The notes beneath the pieces were generated by a model. The model saw only the letters and a program-made list of their open reading frames with translations, ran no database searches and was not told the DNA's origin. The translations under genes and the position numbers were made by a program. DNA of 64,000 nucleotides, taken from positions 160,729-224,728 of the forward strand of contig JODX01000021.1 in assembly GCA_000719105.1 (NCBI GenBank). The letters are read 5' to 3'. Positions 9,278 through 18,144 of this stretch are shown piece by piece. This stretch comes from Streptomyces sclerotialus (lineage in GTDB: Bacteria > Actinomycetota > Actinomycetes > Streptomycetales > Streptomycetaceae). The number at the start of each line of letters is the position of its first letter. Within the stretch, counting starts at the first letter, position 1.

Positions 9278-9961
9278 TCACTCCGCGCGGGGACGCACCA
9301 GCCCGGTCTCGTACGCGACGACCACCAGCTGAGCCCGGTCCCGGGCGCCCAGCTTGGCCATGGCCCGGTTGACGTGCGTCTTGACGGTCAGCGGGCTCAC
9401 TTCGAGCCGTTCGGCGATCTCGTCGTTGGAGAGTCCCCCGGCGACCTGGACGAGGACCTCGCGCTCCCGGCCGGTGAGGGTGGCGAGCCGCTCGGAACGG
9501 GCGGGGTCCCGGCCGTCGTCGTCCGGGCAGCCCTCATGGGCGAGGAACCGGGCGATCAGCCCCTTGGTGGCCGCGGGCGACAGCAGGGCGTCGCCGCCCG
9601 CCGCGACCCGGATGGCGTTCAGCAGCTCGTCCGGCTCCGATCCCTTGCCGAGGAAGCCGGAGGCGCCCGCGCGCAGCGACTGCACCACGTACTCGTCGAC
9701 CTCGAACGTCGTCAGCATCACCACGCGGACGTGGGCGAGCGCGGGGTCGGCGGTGATGAGCCGGGTGGCGGCGAGGCCGTCGGTGCCGGGCATGCGGATG
9801 TCCATCAGCACGACGTCCGCCCCCGCACGCGCGAGCCGCACGGCCTCCGCCCCGTCCGAGGCCTCCCCCACGACCTCCATGTCCGGCTCCGAGTCGACGA
9901 GGACCCGGAAGGCGCTGCGCAGCAGCGCCTGGTCGTCGGCGAGCAGGACGCGGATGGTCAT
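9278..9961 (-). CDS. Response regulator, NarL/LuxR family
   Basis: 227 aa. An N-terminal receiver domain has the acidic pair DD (LLADDQ), the phospho-acceptor Asp in VLMDIRMPG, Thr in MLTTF and Lys in GFLGKGS. The C-terminal LuxR helix-turn-helix carries LTGREREVLVQVAGG and VKTHVNRAMAKL. The sensor kinase gene is 143 bp upstream on the same strand, and the RND pump gene follows 200 bp downstream, so the three may form one stress/export unit (inference). Confidence 0.95.
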   Translation of the reverse strand: MTIRVLLADDQALLRSAFRVLVDSEPDMEVVGEASDGAEAVRLARAGADVVLMDIRMPGTDGLAATRLITADPALAHVRVVMLTTFEVDEYVVQSLRAGASGFLGKGSEPDELLNAIRVAAGGDALLSPAATKGLIARFLAHEGCPDDDGRDPARSERLATLTGREREVLVQVAGGLSNDEIAERLEVSPLTVKTHVNRAMAKLGARDRAQLVVVAYETGLVRPRAE

Positions 9962-10104
9962 GCGGTCTCCCCCTCAGGGCGGCGGCCCTCCGGGCTCGGC
10001 CGCCCGGACGGCGTGCGGTGGTGGTGGTGGTGCGTGCGGTGTCCGTGCGGACGGGCGGTGCGGACGGGCGGTACGCCCGGACCGGCCACCTCGGCACCCC
10101 CGCG

Positions 10105-11367
10105 TCACACACCGTCCGCCGCGGCAGCCGTACGGCCGTCCACCGGCAGGATCGCATGGACGCGGAAACCGCCGCCGTAACGGGGGCCCGCGGTGCAGGC
10201 GCCGCCGAGTGCGGTGACCCGTTCCCGCATGCCGAGCAGTCCGTGTCCGCCGCCACCGTCCCCCGCACCGTTCCCGCCCTCGGCGCGGGCTCCGTCGTCG
10301 GCGCGGCCGGCGGGGGTGCCCGTGCCGTCGTCCAGCACGGTGATCTCGACGTTCGGTCCCACGCGGACGACGCTGACCTCGGCCTTCGCCGCGGGGCCCG
10401 CGTGCTTGCGCACGTTGGTGAGGGCCTCCTGGATGACGCGGTACGCGGCGAGGTCGACGGCGGCCGGGAGGCCGGTGCCGTGGTCGGTGCGGGCGACCTC
10501 CACGGTCAGTCCCGCGTTGCGGAAGGTGCCGGCGAGTTCGTCGAGCCGGTCGAGGCCGGGGGCGGGCTCGGTGGGGGCCTCCGGGTCGCCGGACTGCCGC
10601 AGCAGACCGAGCGTGGCGCGGAGTTCGTCAAGGGCGGAGCGGCTGGCCTCGCGGACGTGGGCGAGGGCCTCCTTGGCCTGGTCGGGGCGCTTGTCCATGA
10701 CGTGGGCCGCCACCCCCGCCTGGACGTTGACCAGCGCGATGTGGTGGGCGACGACGTCGTGCAGGTCCCGTGCGATGCGCAGGCGCTCCTCGGCGACGCG
10801 GCGGCGGGCCTCCTCCTCACGGGTGCGTTCGGCCCGGTCGGCGCGTTCCCTTATGGCGTCCACGAAGGCCCGCCGGCTGCGGACCGCGTCGCCGGCCGCG
10901 GCGGCCATGCCGGTCCAGGCGAAGAGGCCCAGGTTCTCCTGCGCGTACCAGGGCAGCGGGCCCACGAGCATGGCGACGCCCGTCAGGACGACCATGGTGA
11001 GCAGGGCGATGCGCCAGGTGACGGGGCGGTCGGTGGTGGACGCGACGGTGTAGAGGGCGACGACGACGGCCATCGCGACCGGGGCCCGGGGGTCGCCGGT
11101 GACGAACTCGACGAGGGAGAGCACGACGGTCACGGCCAGCACGGCCATGGGCGAGCGGCGGCGCAGGACGAGGACCGCTGCGGCGAGGACCATGAGGGTC
11201 AGGCTGAGCGGGTCGGGGGTGCGGGCACCCCACTTGTCGCCACTCTCGGCGTGGGGGTCGACGAACGAGCCGGCGATCATGCAGGCCAGGACACCGGCCG
11301 CCAGGACGGCATCCGGCGCCAACGGGTGCGCCCTGAGCCAGGACATGACGCGCTGGAAGGTGCTCAC
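10105..11367 (-). CDS. Sensor histidine kinase, HisKA_3 (NarL-partner) type
   Basis: 420 aa, GTG start. Four to six hydrophobic segments in the first 170 residues form a membrane sensor with short loops. A coiled-coil-like linker follows, then the dimerisation helix RIARDLHDVVAHHI with the phosphorylated His. The HATPase_c domain shows VIQEALTNVRKHA (N box) and GHGLLGMRERV (G box). A Gly/Asp-rich stretch (ARAEGGNGAGDGGGG) is inserted before the last G box. Partner of the response regulator just downstream. The signal is not evident. Confidence 0.95.
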   Translation of the reverse strand: MSTFQRVMSWLRAHPLAPDAVLAAGVLACMIAGSFVDPHAESGDKWGARTPDPLSLTLMVLAAAVLVLRRRSPMAVLAVTVVLSLVEFVTGDPRAPVAMAVVVALYTVASTTDRPVTWRIALLTMVVLTGVAMLVGPLPWYAQENLGLFAWTGMAAAAGDAVRSRRAFVDAIRERADRAERTREEEARRRVAEERLRIARDLHDVVAHHIALVNVQAGVAAHVMDKRPDQAKEALAHVREASRSALDELRATLGLLRQSGDPEAPTEPAPGLDRLDELAGTFRNAGLTVEVARTDHGTGLPAAVDLAAYRVIQEALTNVRKHAGPAAKAEVSVVRVGPNVEITVLDDGTGTPAGRADDGARAEGGNGAGDGGGGHGLLGMRERVTALGGACTAGPRYGGGFRVHAILPVDGRTAAAADGV

Positions 11368-11435
11368 GGTCGTTCACCGTACGGGGTCGCCACAGGTGAC
11401 GGTACCGCGGTGCCGCCGGCCGCCGGCCGTGCCCG

Positions 11436-11714
11436 TCAGCCCGGGATCAGCCCGTCGCCCCGGAGCAGCTCCCCGACCTCCTCCAGGGTCGCGTCCGGCG
11501 ACGGCAGGATCAGCTCGGACGGTTCCAGGGAGTCGTCCGGCAGCGGTGTGCCCAGCTCGCGGACCTTGTCCAGCAGGGCGTGGAGCGTGCGGCGGAAGCC
11601 CGGGCCGTCACCGCGCTCCATCTCCGCGAGGAGTTCGTCGTCCAGCTTGTCCAGTTCGGCGAGGTGGCCGTCGGCCAGCCTCACCTGCCCCTCCCCCATG
11701 ATCCGTACGATCAT
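11436..11714 (-). CDS. pspAA: PspA-associated protein PspAA
   Basis: 92 aa, acidic, starting MIVRIMGEGQVRL, the pattern of actinobacterial PspAA proteins encoded next to PspA. AGGAGGGCGAC precedes the ATG closely. It lies 40 bp downstream of pspA on the same strand, so the two are probably co-transcribed. Its role in the family is as a partner of the membrane-stress protein PspA; the molecular function is not established. Confidence 0.85.
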   Translation of the reverse strand: MIVRIMGEGQVRLADGHLAELDKLDDELLAEMERGDGPGFRRTLHALLDKVRELGTPLPDDSLEPSELILPSPDATLEEVGELLRGDGLIPG

Positions 11715-11754
11715 GTCGCCCTCCTGAAGGCGTGGGAATCCGTACCGTGGCCGG

Positions 11755-12558
11755 TCACTGCTTGTCGAAACGCGGGGTGTCCTGCTGCTGGTGCTGCGGC
11801 TGGGCCTGACCCTGGCCCTGGCCGCCCTCGATCGCCTGCTGCTGCTCGGTGGTGCCCCCGGCCAGCTCGGCCTTCATGCGCTGGAGCTCCAGTTCCACGT
11901 CCGAACCACCGGAGAGCCGGTCCAGCTCGGCCTGGATGTCGTCCTTGTGCATACCGGTCGGGTCGTCCAGCGCACCGGAGGCGAGGAGCTCGTCGATGGC
12001 GCCGGCCCGGGCCTGCATTTGGGCGGTCTTGTCCTCCGCGCGCTGGATGGCGAGACCGACGTCGCCCATCTCCTCGGAGATGCCGGAGAACGCCTCGCCG
12101 ATCCGGGTCTGTGCCTGGGCCGCGGTGTACGTCGCCTTGATGGTCTCCTTCTTGGTGCGGAAGGCGTCCACCTTGGCCTGCAGCCGCTGGGCGGCCAGGG
12201 TGAGCTTCTCCTCCTCGCCCTGGAGCGTGGCGTGCTGCGCCTCCAGGTCCGCCACCTGCTGCTGGAGCGCGGCGCGGCGGGACAGCGCCTCACGGGCCAG
12301 GTCCTCCCGGCCGAGCGCGAGCGCCTTGCGGCCCTGGTCCTCATGCTTGGAGGACTGCGACTGCAACTGGTTGAGCTGGAGCTCCAGGCGCTTGCGGGAC
12401 GTCGCGACGTCGGCGACGCCCCGGCGCACCTTCTGGAGCAGCTCCAGTTGCTTCTGGTACGAGTAATCGAGGGTTTCGCGCGGGTCCTCGGCCCGGTCAA
12501 GGGCCTTGTTCGCCTTCGCGCGGAAGATCATCCCCATACGCTTCATGACACCGCTCAT
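11755..12558 (-). CDS. pspA: Phage shock protein A (PspA/IM30/Vipp1 family)
   Basis: 267 aa from the ATG at 12558, chosen because family members begin MKRMG with few residues before and an AGAAGGGGG site lies 12 nt upstream; a longer frame to 12636 adds an unlike tail. An almost continuous alpha-helical coiled coil (about residues 20-215) is followed by a Gln/Gly-rich tail (GQGQGQAQPQHQQQ). PspA binds and supports the inner face of stressed membranes, assembling into ESCRT-III-like rods. Operon with pspAA. The two-component genes next door may sense the same envelope stress. Confidence 0.95.
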   Translation of the reverse strand: MSGVMKRMGMIFRAKANKALDRAEDPRETLDYSYQKQLELLQKVRRGVADVATSRKRLELQLNQLQSQSSKHEDQGRKALALGREDLAREALSRRAALQQQVADLEAQHATLQGEEEKLTLAAQRLQAKVDAFRTKKETIKATYTAAQAQTRIGEAFSGISEEMGDVGLAIQRAEDKTAQMQARAGAIDELLASGALDDPTGMHKDDIQAELDRLSGGSDVELELQRMKAELAGGTTEQQQAIEGGQGQGQAQPQHQQQDTPRFDKQ

Positions 12559-12902
12559 GGGCTTCGCGCGCCCCCTTCTGACGGACTCCAGCTCCAGCGA
12601 CTGCAACAGAACCAACGGTACGGGTTCTGCATCCATTACCGCACTGTTCGGGGACGGATGCGCTCCTCCCCAAGGACGACTGCGGACGGCGCCGATCCGG
12701 CGTAGGGAGTAGGTGTCTCCCGGGGTTCCGTACGGGACGGAACACGATATTCCGCGATCTTCCTCCCCGATCTTCCTCCCCGGCGACCGCCGCCACCCTC
12801 CCTTTCCGGCCGCTTTCGTCCCCTTTACAGACGTGCGGTGTTGCCGGATCGTTCCCCACCGGGCTGGGGTCCATGCGAGGGAACCCCGTACCCTTGGGTT
12901 TT
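12559..12902. promoter_or_regulatory. Divergent pspA / DUF3043 promoter region
   Basis: 344 bp without a supported gene. On the right, TACCCT (12889-12894) ends eight bases before the GTG at 12903, consistent with a leaderless transcript for the DUF3043 gene. No extended operator-like palindrome is evident. Confidence 0.4.
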
Positions 12903-13502
12903 GTGTTCCGTAGCCGTGCCAAGGATGAGAAGGCCCAGGCCGCCGCGCAGGCGCCGGTGACCGCCTCCAATCAGCCCCGCGACCCGCAGGCCCCGAAGGG
13001 CCGCCCCACGCCGAAGCGCAGTGAGGCCCGTACCCAGCGCCGCAGCGTCGCCAGCACCTCGATGACGCGCAAGGAGGCAGCCAAGCGCAACCGCGACGAG
13101 CGGCGTGCCGCGATGGAGCGCCAGCGCCAGGCGCTGGCCAACGGCGACGAGCGCTATCTGCCCGCTCGCGACAAGGGCCCGGTGCGCAAGTTCGCGCGCG
13201 ACTTCGTGGACTCGCGGTTCTCCATCGCCGAGTGGTTCCTGCCGATGGCCGTGGTCATCCTGGTGCTGAGCATGATCCGGGTGCCCGCACTGCAGAACGT
13301 CGCGCTGCTGCTCTGGCTCTTCCTGATCGTTCTGATCGTGATCGACTCGGTCCTCACCGGCATCCGACTGAAGAAGCAGCTCGCCACCCGCTTCCCGAAC
13401 GAGAACAGGCGCGGCGCCGTCGCCTACGCGCTGATGCGCACCCTCCAGATGCGTCGCCTCCGCCTCCCGAAGCCGCAGGTCAAGCGCGGAGAGCGGCCCT
13501 GA
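12903..13502 (+). CDS. DUF3043 membrane protein
   Basis: 199 aa from the GTG at 12903, which gives the FRSRAKDEKAQ start I recall from other streptomycete DUF3043 proteins; an ATG ten codons earlier is in frame but less likely. A long basic N-terminal tail rich in Lys, Arg and Gln is followed by two closely spaced TM helices (about residues 112-150), then a basic tail. Function unknown. The stop overlaps the probable start of the next gene. Confidence 0.88.
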   Translation: MFRSRAKDEKAQAAAQAPVTASNQPRDPQAPKGRPTPKRSEARTQRRSVASTSMTRKEAAKRNRDERRAAMERQRQALANGDERYLPARDKGPVRKFARDFVDSRFSIAEWFLPMAVVILVLSMIRVPALQNVALLLWLFLIVLIVIDSVLTGIRLKKQLATRFPNENRRGAVAYALMRTLQMRRLRLPKPQVKRGERP

Positions 13503-14347
13503 GCGCAACGTCTTGCGCCGAGGATGCGGCACAGGCCGGATCCAGTGGCGGCTGGGACGGGCTGCGTGAGGCGGTCCGGCACGAGCTGGTGACCCGGCAG
13601 CTCGACGAGCAGATAGCCGGGCGCTTCCCGGTCGGGCAGCGGCTGCGGGTGCTGGACGTCGGCATGGGCCGCGGCACCCAGGCGCTGCGGCTGGCGCGCG
13701 CCGGGCACGCGGTGACCGGCGTCGAACGCGACCCGAAGCGGATCGCCGTCGCCCGTGAGGCGCTCGCCGCCCAGCCGGAGGGCGTCCGCGGCCGGGTCCG
13801 GGTCGTCGAGGGCGACGGCCGGGACACGGGGGTGCACTTCCTGCCGGGCAGCTTCGACCTGGTGCTCTGCCACGGTGTGCTGATGCACGTCGAGGAACCG
13901 GACGCGCTGCTGGCGGGCCTGGCGCGGATGCTCGCCCCCGGCGGGCTGCTGTCGCTCCTCGTGCGCAACGGGGATGCGCCCGCCCTGCGGCCCGCGCTCA
14001 CCGGGGACTGGGCGGGAACGCTGGCCGCCTTCGGCGCACCGGCGCACGCCCCCAGGGTCCCGGTTCCGTCCGAATGCCCCGAAGCCGGGGAGTCCCCGTC
14101 GCGGCCGGGCCCCGACGTGTGGGCGGACCGGCTGGGCGCGCTGACCTCGACGCTCGCCGGGATCGGAGCACCCCTGCACACCTGGTACGGGGTGCGGGTC
14201 TTCACGGATCTCGCGGCGGACGGCGTACCGCTCCCCCGGACCCCGCAGGACATGGTCACGCTGCTCGCGGCGGAGGACCGGGCGAGCCGGACGGACCCCT
14301 ATCGCCGGGTGGCGACGCTGCTGCACCTGTGCGGGGTGCGCGGCTGA
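13499..14347 (+). CDS. Class I SAM-dependent methyltransferase (probable CTG start)
   Basis: About 282 aa. The Rossmann motif I is VLDVGMGRGTQAL, motif II ends in GVERD, and post-I segments VVEGDGRD and FDLVLCHGVLMHVEEPDALL are typical of Methyltransf_11. The frame has no ATG or GTG near the expected N-terminus. CTG at 13499 overlaps the previous stop (CTGA) and has GGAGAG (13488-13493) 5 nt before it, so I place the start there. The first canonical choice is GTG 13589, which would remove 30 conserved-looking residues. Substrate unknown. Confidence 0.75.
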   Translation: MSATSCAEDAAQAGSSGGWDGLREAVRHELVTRQLDEQIAGRFPVGQRLRVLDVGMGRGTQALRLARAGHAVTGVERDPKRIAVAREALAAQPEGVRGRVRVVEGDGRDTGVHFLPGSFDLVLCHGVLMHVEEPDALLAGLARMLAPGGLLSLLVRNGDAPALRPALTGDWAGTLAAFGAPAHAPRVPVPSECPEAGESPSRPGPDVWADRLGALTSTLAGIGAPLHTWYGVRVFTDLAADGVPLPRTPQDMVTLLAAEDRASRTDPYRRVATLLHLCGVRG

Positions 14348-14425
14348 CGTCGCGGGGCGTCCGGCGGTGCCCGTTCGGACGCACATCCCGTGCCGGGGCC
14401 GTCGCCGTCCGGTGAGACTCGGGCC

Positions 14426-15526
14426 ATGGACGTCTCCCGAGCCCGCCCGCGCCCGCACGCCCCGCGGCCGCTCGTTCCCGTGACCGTCGCCGCTCTCCTC
14501 GCCTCCGCCCTCCTCGTCCTCGGCTCCGGCTGCTCCGGCGACCGGAGGCCGGCCGTCGAGGACGGTGCGACCACGACCCGGGCCGCCCAGGCGCCCCGGG
14601 CGGCCAACGAGCTGGAGGACGACTACCGGAAGGTGGTCGACGACGTGCTGCCCTCGGTCGTCCAGATCCAGACGGGTGACGAGCTGGGCTCGGGGGTGGT
14701 GTACGACGGCAAGGGCAACATCGTCACGAACGCGCACGTGGTGGGCGACGCGCGGACGTTCCGGGTGACGACGGCGAACAGCGAGAACGTACTGGACGCG
14801 CGGCTCGTGTACTCGTACCCGGAGCAGGACCTCGCCGTGATCCGGCTGGACGACGTGCCGGCCGGGCTGAAGGCGGCCTCCTTCGCCGACTCGTCCAACG
14901 TCGAGGTGGGCCAGATCGTGCTCGCCATGGGGTCGCCGCTCGGGCTGTCGTCCAGCGTGACGCAGGGGATCGTGTCGGCCACCGGGCGAACGGTGACCGA
15001 GAGCAGCTCGGGCGGGGGCACCGGGGCGACCATCCCGGACATGGTGCAGACGTCCGCGGCGATCAACCCCGGCAACAGTGGCGGCGCCCTCGTCGGCCTC
15101 GACGGCCGGGTCATCGGCATTCCCACGCTCGCCGCGACCAACTCGGGCCTCGGCGAGGGCGCGGCGCCCGGGATCGGTTTCGCCATCCCCTCGTCCATGG
15201 TGCGGACGGTCGCCGGCCAGATCGTCGAGCACGGCCGGGTGACCGACTCGGGCCGGGCGGCGCTCGGCATCACCGCCCGGACGCTCGTCGGCGACGACTA
15301 CCGGCCCGCCGGGGTCGCCGTCGTCTCGGTGGAGGAGGGCGGCGCGGCCGGCCGGGCGGGCCTCAGGGACGGGGACGTGATCACCGCGCTGGACAAGACG
15401 GAGATCACCACCATGACCACCCTGACGGAGGCCCTGGCGGAGAAGCGGCCGGGCGACCGGGCGACCGTCACCTACCTGCGCGACGACGACGAGCGGACGG
15501 CCGAGGTGACGCTGGGGGAGCAGTAG
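14426..15526 (+). CDS. HtrA/DegP-like trypsin-type serine protease with PDZ domain
   Basis: 366 aa. Signal sequence of about 35 residues ends in LGSGCSG, a weak lipobox (Gly at -3), so it may be a lipoprotein or plainly secreted. The chymotrypsin-fold triad is visible: His in VTNAHVVGD, Asp in EQDLAVIRL and Ser in NPGNSGGAL. A C-terminal PDZ domain follows (DDYRPAGVAVVSV, GLRDGDVI). Such proteases act outside the membrane on misfolded or specific proteins. It is a separate gene with 78 bp upstream. Confidence 0.93.
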   Translation: MDVSRARPRPHAPRPLVPVTVAALLASALLVLGSGCSGDRRPAVEDGATTTRAAQAPRAANELEDDYRKVVDDVLPSVVQIQTGDELGSGVVYDGKGNIVTNAHVVGDARTFRVTTANSENVLDARLVYSYPEQDLAVIRLDDVPAGLKAASFADSSNVEVGQIVLAMGSPLGLSSSVTQGIVSATGRTVTESSSGGGTGATIPDMVQTSAAINPGNSGGALVGLDGRVIGIPTLAATNSGLGEGAAPGIGFAIPSSMVRTVAGQIVEHGRVTDSGRAALGITARTLVGDDYRPAGVAVVSVEEGGAAGRAGLRDGDVITALDKTEITTMTTLTEALAEKRPGDRATVTYLRDDDERTAEVTLGEQ

Positions 15527-15542
15527 GCGGCAGAGTGGCGGC

Positions 15543-15582
15543 GGGGCGGTCCGCACCGGCGCGCGCCGGTGCGGACCGCCCC
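15543..15582. terminator. 18-bp-stem bidirectional terminator
   Basis: Perfect inverted repeat, arms 15543-15560 and 15565-15582, loop GCGC. It lies between the convergent htrA-like gene and the small gene ending at 15596. Confidence 0.85.
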
Positions 15583-15595
15583 GGCCGGAACCGTT

Positions 15596-15817
15596 CTACG
15601 CGTCGGCCGAGTCCTCCGCGTGCAGGTTCATCGGCCCGTAGATCTCCGTGGTGTCCTCGTACAGGCGGACCTGGTCCGCGCCGCCTTCGAGGAGGGCCTT
15701 CCAGTGCTCCCCGATCCACGACTCGGCGTCTCCCTGGGTGGTGAACTCCTCGGGCTGCACGGCCGGCTGGACCTCCGTCCCGTCGGCCTTCTCGAACCTC
15801 CACGTCCAAGCCGTCAT
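15596..15817 (-). CDS. Small hypothetical protein (73 aa)
   Basis: Starts at the ATG 15817 (MTAWTWRFEKADG); GGAGG stands 6 nt upstream in the minus sense, which favours it over an ATG at 15829. Acidic, soluble and rich in Trp, Glu and Asp, with no recognised domain. Codon bias is typical. A conserved-hypothetical look (W-W-RFEKADG) recalls small actinobacterial proteins of unknown function. It diverges from the cobU fusion gene. Confidence 0.75.
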   Translation of the reverse strand: MTAWTWRFEKADGTEVQPAVQPEEFTTQGDAESWIGEHWKALLEGGADQVRLYEDTTEIYGPMNLHAEDSADA

Positions 15818-15943
15818 GTGAGCCTCCATCAGTACCGGCCCGGCACCGGGGACGGCGCCGGACAAGATCCGGTTCCCTGCCCAGAGCCTAGTCGGACGCG
15901 CAAGACCTGCGAGGACTCCGCGGGACACGAGAAAATCAGCCGC

Positions 15944-17146
15944 GTGGAACTGACACTGCTCGGCACCGGCGCCCCCGCGGGACTCCCCCGCCCCGACTGT
16001 CCCTGCGCGGCCTGCGCGACCGCCCAGGGCACCGACGCCCGGGCGGCGACCGCGCTGCTGGTGGACGGCACCCTGCTGCTCGACCTGACGCCCGGCGCCG
16101 CCCTTGCCGCCGCCCGCTCCGGGCACACCCTGGCCGGGGTACGGCAGGTGCTGCTCTCGCATCCGCACGACGGGCCCGCGGTCGAGGTCCCGGCGGGGCT
16201 GCCGCAGCCGGGGCGGGTGCCGGACGGGCGGGAGCTGGCGCTGATGAGCGGGCACCGGGTGCGGGCGCTCGCGCTGGACGCGCCGGGGACGGGGTACGCG
16301 GTGACGGGCCCGGACGGGCAGCGGCTGCTGTACCTGCCGCCGGGGGCCGCGCCCGCGGGGCTGGAGGAGTGGCCGGCCGAGCCGTTCGCGATGGTGCTGC
16401 TGGACGGGATCGGGCGGCCGGACGCGCTGGCGCGGCTGCGGGCGGTGGGCGCGGCCGGCCCCACGACCGACGTGATCGCCGTGCACCTGGACCACGACGT
16501 GCCGCCGGGCGCCGAGCTGCGCCGCCGGCTGGCCGCGGCCGGGGCGCGGGCCGTGCCGGACGGCACGACGCTGGAGGTCGGCGCCTACGAGGACGTACCG
16601 GACGTGCCGCGGCGCACCCTCGTGCTGGGCGGGGCGCGCTCGGGCAAGTCGGTGGAGGCGGAGCGGCGCCTGGAGGCGTTCCCGGACGTGCTGTACGTGG
16701 CGACGGGCGGCACACGGAACGGGGACGGCGAGTGGGCGGCCCGGGTCGCCGCGCACCGGGAGCGGCGGCCGGGTTCCTGGCGCACCGCCGAGACCTGCGA
16801 CCTGGTGCCGCTGCTGAAGGAGGAAGGGCCGCCGCTGCTGATCGACTGCCTGTCGCTGTGGCTGACGGACGCGATGGACTCGGTGGGCGCGTGGGACGAC
16901 GCCGAGTGGGCCGACGGCGGCGAGCGCGCGCTGCGGGCGCGGGTGCGGGACCTCACCGAGGCCGTACGGCAGACCCGCCGCACGGTCGTGGCGGTGTCGA
17001 ACGAGGTCGGGTCCGGGATCGTCCCCGCCACCGCCTCCGGGCGCCGCTACCGCGACGAACTCGGCCGCCTGAACGCGGCGTTCGCGGCCGAGTGCGAACA
17101 CGTGCTGCTGGTGGTGGCGGGGCAGGCGCTGCCGCTACGGGGCTGA
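15944..17146 (+). CDS. cobU: PhnP-like metallo-beta-lactamase-fold domain fused to CobU
   Basis: 400 aa from the GTG at 15944. Residues 1-215 resemble PhnP-type MBL proteins: LLGTGAPAGLP, then the Cys-x-Cys-x2-Cys knuckle (19, 21, 24). The metal motif HxHxDH is degenerate (SHPHDGP), so hydrolase activity is doubtful. Residues 224-400 are CobU: P-loop GGARSGKS (229-236), nucleotide-binding His271, LIDCLSLWLTD and NEVGSGIVP. CobU phosphorylates adenosylcobinamide and adds GMP to give AdoCbi-GDP, substrate of CobS encoded further right. No cobalamin riboswitch is visible upstream. Confidence 0.92.
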   Translation: MELTLLGTGAPAGLPRPDCPCAACATAQGTDARAATALLVDGTLLLDLTPGAALAAARSGHTLAGVRQVLLSHPHDGPAVEVPAGLPQPGRVPDGRELALMSGHRVRALALDAPGTGYAVTGPDGQRLLYLPPGAAPAGLEEWPAEPFAMVLLDGIGRPDALARLRAVGAAGPTTDVIAVHLDHDVPPGAELRRRLAAAGARAVPDGTTLEVGAYEDVPDVPRRTLVLGGARSGKSVEAERRLEAFPDVLYVATGGTRNGDGEWAARVAAHRERRPGSWRTAETCDLVPLLKEEGPPLLIDCLSLWLTDAMDSVGAWDDAEWADGGERALRARVRDLTEAVRQTRRTVVAVSNEVGSGIVPATASGRRYRDELGRLNAAFAAECEHVLLVVAGQALPLRG

Positions 17147-18097
17147 TCCGGGCTTGCGGGCGAGCACGCGGCAGGCGTTGGAGAAGCGGGTACGGCGCAG
17201 CAGCGGGGCGAGCCCCCGGTCCAGGGCCGTGGCGGCGGCCAGCACCGGGCGGACGGCGAGGGCCGGGGCGGTCCGGCGGCGGGCGAGGGCCAGGGAGACG
17301 GCGCCGGTGAGGTCGTACGGCACATGAGGGCCGGAGCGGTCCACGGTGACGATCGTGCAGCCGGCGGCCTCGAGTTCGGCGAGGACGTTGCGCGGCGGCA
17401 GCAGGTGCAGCCGGCGGGGCTGGTCGTAGGGCGCCCACCGGCGGCCGAGCAGCGCGCCGAACGCGCAGCCGGGGTCCGGGAGCTCGATCAGCAGGTGGCC
17501 GCCGGGGCGCAGCACGGCCAGCGCGGCACGGAGCTCCTCTCGCGGGTCGGAAGTGTGCTCGAGGTGGTGGAACATGCTGACCACGTCGTAGCGCCCGCGC
17601 AGCCGCGCGGTGATCTCCGGGTCGGTGAGCTCGCCCTGGTGGGCCTCCTCCACGCGCCCGGCCGCGCGGGCGTGCTGGACGCGCGGGGTGGTGTCGAGCC
17701 CGTCGAAGCAGGTGTACGGGTGCACCTCCCTGGCGGCCTCCGGGAAGTGGCCGTACCCGGTCCCGACATCGAGCCAGCTCTCGGGTTCGGCGGCCGGCGG
17801 CACCGCGCGGGCGGCGGCCGGACGGCGCCGGGCACCGCCGTGCCCGCCGTACGGACGGCGGGGGTAGAGGGCCAGGGCGTCGGCGGTGAGGCGGGGGTTC
17901 TGGAAGACGTGGGCGCAGGCGCGGCACGTCTCGAGCACGAAGGTGCCCGGGGTGCGCCGCGCCGGGTCGGGCATCCGGACCAGGGTGTCCAGCCGGTCGG
18001 AGCCGCACCAGGGGCAGTCGTCCCGGCGGGGCTCGTGGAAGGTTTCGGCGGGCAGGGTGAGCCGGGTGAGGTACGGCTGCTGCGGGGCGGTGGGCAT
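17135..18097 (-). CDS. Class I methyltransferase with N-terminal zinc-ribbon-like motif
   Basis: 320 aa; ATG 18097 with GGGAG upstream. An N-terminal Cys pair set (DDCPWCGS and ETCRACAHVFQNP) looks like a zinc knuckle, as in methyltransferases of the Methyltransf_23 type. The SAM motif is SWLDVGTGYGHF; then VVSMFHHLEHTSDP and LRPGGHLLIELPDP. The C-terminal region has Arg-rich helices. Its last 12 bp overlap the end of cobU on the other strand. It is flanked by cobalamin genes but is on the opposite strand, and no corrin-methylase features are seen. Substrate unknown. Confidence 0.85.
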   Translation of the reverse strand: MPTAPQQPYLTRLTLPAETFHEPRRDDCPWCGSDRLDTLVRMPDPARRTPGTFVLETCRACAHVFQNPRLTADALALYPRRPYGGHGGARRRPAAARAVPPAAEPESWLDVGTGYGHFPEAAREVHPYTCFDGLDTTPRVQHARAAGRVEEAHQGELTDPEITARLRGRYDVVSMFHHLEHTSDPREELRAALAVLRPGGHLLIELPDPGCAFGALLGRRWAPYDQPRRLHLLPPRNVLAELEAAGCTIVTVDRSGPHVPYDLTGAVSLALARRRTAPALAVRPVLAAATALDRGLAPLLRRTRFSNACRVLARKPGSAP

Positions 18098-18144
18098 GGG
18101 CGGCTCCCGGCGGGGGCGGCAGGGTCACTGGACGGCCGTGAAAC

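Noticed and set aside
10017..10032. GGT/GTG microsatellite between kinase and response regulator genes as a functional repeat
   Set aside because: Short and simple; no sign beyond replication slippage in a non-coding gap.
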